Assembly: GCA_043764135.1 (NCBI GenBank)
Contig: JAYUKV010000034.1
Span: forward strand, 1 to 18,596
Origin: JAYUKV01 sp043764135
GTDB taxonomy: Bacteria; Patescibacteriota; JACMRA01
Direction of reading: 5' to 3'
Length of the DNA: 18,596 nucleotides
The notes under the pieces are model-generated. The model was not told the origin of the DNA and ran no database searches. It saw nothing but the letters and a program-made list of their open reading frames with translations. Positions 15,034-18,596 of the stretch are shown in pieces (the first letter of the stretch is position 1; each line of letters begins with the position of its first letter). Both the position numbers and the translations under genes were made by a program.

Positions 15034-15489
15034 GTATTATTTCAATTATTATTACGACATCAAGAGAAATATTACTACAATTATTTATATTTTTTAGTTA
15101 TTAAGTTGTATTGAAACAAATTGTTCAAATATATAATACTCAATCAATAATGTAAATATTAAAAAAAACTTACTTTAATTAATTAAATTATAAATACTTC
15201 TTGTATAATATTAAATATGATTTACAAAACAAAATAACACAGTTCTGTAAAAAATGGAACAGCACACTTCTTGACAAAAGTTTATAAATTTTCTATAAAT
15301 TATTTATCAGGTCAGCAAAAGAAATGTGAGTAGTTTGAGACACTAAAGCATATTCGAGTACCTAAAATTTAACAGTTGGAATCTCAAAAATATATCAATA
15401 TATATTTTACGCAACGACATATTAAATTATTTCTTTTTGAATAATTAGTGTGACGGGTATAAAATATGTAAGTTCAAAAAATTTAATTC
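15034..15489. other. AT-rich region upstream of 23S rRNA, no 16S or tRNA
   Basis: No 16S rRNA, tRNA-Ile or tRNA-Ala is present. An imperfect 11-bp inverted repeat just after the exonuclease stop (15033-15043 with 15066-15076) may be a weak terminator. The rRNA promoter lies at 15271-15299. A 7-bp inverted repeat, TTTGAGA (15334-15340) and TCTCAAA (15382-15388), lies in the leader and might take part in processing. Confidence 0.55.
15271..15299 (+). promoter_or_regulatory. rRNA promoter (near consensus)
   Basis: TTGACA (15271-15276), a 17-bp spacer and TATAAA (15294-15299) predict transcription from about 15306, roughly 185 nt before the 23S gene. It has the same boxes and spacing as the promoter at 6163-6191. 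It implies that 23S is transcribed independently of any 16S gene. Confidence 0.75.
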
Positions 15490-18400
15490 GAGTTTAAAAC
15501 TTAAGAGCATACAGAGGATGCCTTGGGTGTAATTGCCGACGAAGGACGCGACACACTGCGATAAGTGTAGGCAAGGAGTGTGTATCCGTTATAACCTACA
15601 ATGTCCGAATGGAGTAATCCGGCTAGTTTAATCACTAGTACGCACTTGGATAGTACCAAGATCGACGGTAACCCGCTGAAGTGAAACATCTCAGTAAGCG
15701 GAGGAAAAGAGACAGATATTGCTGATTCCCTTAGTAGTGGCGAGCGAAGGGGGAGTATGCCAAAAACTTAGATTATCCGATTAATGGAAAGATGAAGGGC
15801 TTCGGTTCTTTTGATTGAAGTAAATCACCCGGTTGGGGGCATGGATGTCTTGAGGGTTGTGGGAGGTTTTGTTCAAGTCTAACCGCTTGAGAATAAGTCT
15901 AAAAAATAATATAGCAACAAAATAAATTGGAAAGTTTAGCCATAGTGGGTGATAGCCCCGTATGTATAACTATTATTATTACTTATTGGAAATTTTATCC
16001 CAAGTACAACAAGGGCACCGAGGAGCCTTGTTGGAATCATCCGTGACTACGCGGAAAGGCTAAATACAATTACACACCGATAGTGAACTAGTACTGTGAA
16101 GGAAAGGTGAAAAGAACCCTTGATAAGGGAATGAAATAGATCCTGAAACTGTATGCTTACAATAAGTGGAAGCGGGTATTTATATCCGTAACTACGTGCC
16201 TATTGAAGAATGACCTTACGAGTTAGCTATGTATGGCAAGGTTAAGATTTATCGTAATCGGAGCCGCCAGTGAAAGCGAGGGTTAACTGCCCGATTTAGT
16301 CGTACATACTAGACCCGAAACCCAGTGAGCTACCCATGAGCAGGTTGAACCTACGGTAAGACGTAGGGGAGGACCGAACTCGTATGAGCTGCAAATCGTT
16401 GAGATGACTTGTGGGTAGAGGAGAAATTCCAATCGAACTGGGTAATAGCTGGTTCTCGCTGAAATGCCTTTAGGGGCAGCCTTGATTAAGAGCTACACAG
16501 GGGTAGAGCACTGAAAATGTTCGGGGCCTTCGGGTACCCAGCATTAACAAACTCCAAATACTGTGGTGTGCGTTGATCAGGAGTGAGACTGTGGGATCTA
16601 AGTTCCATATGTCTAGAGGAAAAGAATCCAGACTGTCGTTTAAGGCCCCCAAATCCTAGCTATAGTGTAAAAGAGGTGAAACTACTTATACAATCAGGAG
16701 GTTGGCTTAGAAGCAGCCATCCTTTAAAGAAAGCGTAATAGCTCACTGATCAAGTGGTTTTGCGCTGACAATTTATGGGACTCAAGCTAGGTGCCGAAGA
16801 CACAGATTCATATTTATTTATGAGTGGTAAGCGAGCGTTGTACTGCCGCAGAAGCATAAGGGGGAACCCAGTGTGGAGGAGGTACAAGTGAGAATGTAAG
16901 GATAAGTAACAAATGATGCAAAGTGAAAAACTTTGCCACCGAAAACTCAAGGTTTCCAACGCCACGATTTTCGTCGTTGGGTTAGTCGGGCCTTAGGTGG
17001 GTCTCTAATGGGGCTTACTGATGGACACAAGGTTAATATTCCTTGACGTGGTATTGATGCGATGGAGGGACGCATTTTGATAACTTTAGCGGTTTTTAGC
17101 TATTGCCGTTTCGATTTTTAGTGTTGTCTGTTTAAACGATAGACATGCGTAAGCAAAACATAAGGATGAGATGAAGGTGAGAAATCATCAACTAGAGTGA
17201 ATCAGAGTGCCAAGAAAAGCTTCTAAGCTTAATCAATATCACACCGTACCGCAAACCAACAAAGGTGAGTGAGGAGAGAATCCTAAGGTGAACGGGAGAA
17301 TAATAGGTTAGGGAACTCGGCAAAAGATCGGTCGTAACTTAGGGATAAGACCTGCCTGTCTAGTACAGGCCGCAGCTAAAGACTTCAACTGACTGTTTAA
17401 CAAAAACACAGGTCCGTGCTAAAGCTAAAAGCTGATGTATACGGGCTGATGCCTGGCCAGTGTCGGAAGGTTAACCAGAACCGCGCAAGCGTTTTTGTCA
17501 AGCCCCGATGAACGCCGGCCGTAACTATAACGGTCCTATGGTAAACGGAATTTCAATCATTTTGATAGTAGTATCATCTTGATACTTTACGCTGCCATAG
17601 TAAAACTTGACCAAATGCTGGAAACTCTGAGTATCTTGTGGTACTTAATTAGCAATAATTAAGTGACAATCCACCAAGTGCAGACAATCAGCAGGAAAGA
17701 CTAATTACTTATTTATAAGTGATCAGAATCCTCAGAGACTACACGTCAAGTGCATGATTGAAAGACATCGTGTAAAGATATAGTCCGACCTACATGGCGA
17801 CATGTAGAATGTAGCAGAAATGACTACATCATTAAACATCAATTTTAGTATTTATTAATCATTTTCGAATGTGATTAATAAACAAATGATAGTAATATAT
17901 ACAAGTTAATGTAACATAACGAGCGAAATTCCTTGGCACATAAGTAGTGTCCCGCACGAATGGCATAACAAGTTGAAAACTGTCCCAACCATTAACCCGG
18001 TGAACTTACATAGGGAGTGAAGATGCTCTCTACCCGCACCTAGACGAAAAGACCCTATGAAGCTTTACTATAGGTTGTCATTGTATTGTATTTTTATTTG
18101 CTCAGGATAGCTGGGACGCTTTGAAACTCTGGTTTTGGCCAGATGGAGCGATCGGTGAGATACCAGCCTGATACTAATACGATACTTACCCGATTTTCAC
18201 TAAATCGGGGACAGTGGCTGCTGGGTAGTTTAACTGGGGCGGTTGCCTCCTAAAAGATAACGGAGGCGTCTAAAGGTTGGCTTAGCTAGGATGGAAATCT
18301 AGCTTCAAAGTATAAGAGCACAAGCCAGCTTGACTGCAAGACTGACAGGTCGAGCAGATACGAAAGTAGAGTCTAGTGAACCGATGCGCCCGTGTGGAAG

Positions 18401-18596
18401 GCGCAAAGACCAACGGATAAAAGTTACTCTAGGGATAACAGGCTGATCTTACCCAAGCGTTCACAGCGACGGTAGGGTTTGGCACCTCGATGTCGGCTCG
18501 TCTCTTCCTGGGGGTGAAGTAGCTCCCAAGGGTTGTTCTGTTCGCACATTAAAGAGGCACGCGAGCTGGGTTCAAAACGTCGTGAGACAGTTTGGT
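15490..18596 (+). rRNA. rrl: 23S rRNA, 5' about 90%, interrupted by a group I intron
   Basis: Conserved landmarks run in order: the 5' segment with GAGGATGCCTTGG (from about 15514), CGATAAGTGT, CCGAATGG, GTAGTGGCGAGCGAA (15734-15748), helix 69 with GTAACTATAACGGTCC (17521-17536), GACGAAAAGACCCTATG, and the peptidyl-transferase centre with GGATAACAGGCTGAT (18433-18447) and GTCGTGAGACAGT near the right edge. The exons are about 15490-17542 and 17922-18596. The window ends near the equivalent of E. coli position 2610, so the sarcin-ricin loop and 3' end are missing. The 5' end is placed by alignment to about 10 nt. At the equivalent of E. coli A1928 this gene has T (CCTATGGT instead of CCTAAGGT). 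No 16S precedes it in the window. Confidence 0.97.
17543..17921 (+). ncRNA. Group I self-splicing intron in 23S rRNA (site L1931), no ORF
   Basis: This intron removes itself by two guanosine-initiated transesterifications. The exons join as CCTATGGT|AGCGAAA, restoring the E. coli-like sequence. The insertion lies after the equivalent of U1931, a known group I site in bacterial and organellar 23S. The internal guide GCCATAG (17594-17600) pairs with the 5' exon CTATGGT (17536-17542) as a 7-bp P1 ending in the required U-G wobble. CGCT directly before it (17590-17593) pairs with the 3' exon AGCG (17922-17925) as P10. The core shows P4 (GCTG 17617-17620 with CAGC 17689-17692), R (CTCAGAGACTA), S (AAGATATAGTCC), and P7 (GACTA with TAGTC). 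A hairpin with a GCGA tetraloop at 17790-17807 and an 11-bp hairpin at 17851-17882 follow. The intron ends in G17921. At 379 nt it encodes no homing endonuclease. Confidence 0.95.

Noticed and set aside
15501..16965. Minus-strand ORFs of 60-71 codons inside the 23S gene
   Set aside because: They are chance frames antisense to conserved rRNA.

Overview
This is an AT-rich bacterial chromosome segment. Three things suggest a reduced-genome lineage, possibly Patescibacteria/CPR: divergent short proteins, a 23S rRNA gene with a self-splicing group I intron and no 16S beside it, and a sparse cell-wall gene set. That placement is inference. No 16S rRNA or ribosomal protein gene is present to settle it. 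The protein genes read in the standard code. All complete genes end in TAA or TAG, but full-length family members without internal TGA argue against UGA reassignment.

Region 1 (1-6150) is accessory. At the left edge is a possible transposase start on the minus strand, then about 1.2 kb of AT-rich DNA with small decayed-looking coding fragments and a short direct repeat. A convergent pair of unrecognised genes follows (1497-1982 plus, 2011-2361 minus). Next come a protein with two predicted winged-helix domains and a fused methionine sulfoxide reductase, MsrB-MsrA. A second, diverged copy of the convergent pair follows (5053-5541 plus, 5573-5911 minus). It is followed by a 27-codon remnant of the msrA 3' end and the DNA just after it. 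The order pair-HTH-msrBA-pair'-msrA remnant suggests an old tandem duplication with an internal deletion, or repeated integration at the 3' end of msrBA. The pair is the best candidate here for an undescribed system.

Region 2 (6163-11562) holds a membrane-anchored protein of unknown role with its own promoter and terminator. It is followed by a compact cell-wall cluster: a MurT-like Mur ligase, an unknown single-pass membrane protein, and a transpeptidase penicillin-binding protein that overlaps it by 7 bp. GatD, the usual MurT partner, is absent. The MurT has lost its Cys4 zinc ribbon, and the PBP carries cysteine-bearing insertions around its active-site motifs.

Region 3 (11816-15033) encodes a 714-residue cytosolic protein with a divergent GGDEF-like segment, a small downstream partner, a clear terminator, and a DEDDy-type 3'-5' exonuclease.

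Region 4 (15034-18596) contains a promoter with near-consensus -35 and -10 boxes and a 23S rRNA gene that runs off the right edge after the peptidyl-transferase centre. The gene is interrupted after the position equivalent to E. coli U1931 by a 379-nt group I intron without an ORF. Its splice sites are fixed by adjoining P1 and P10 pairings.
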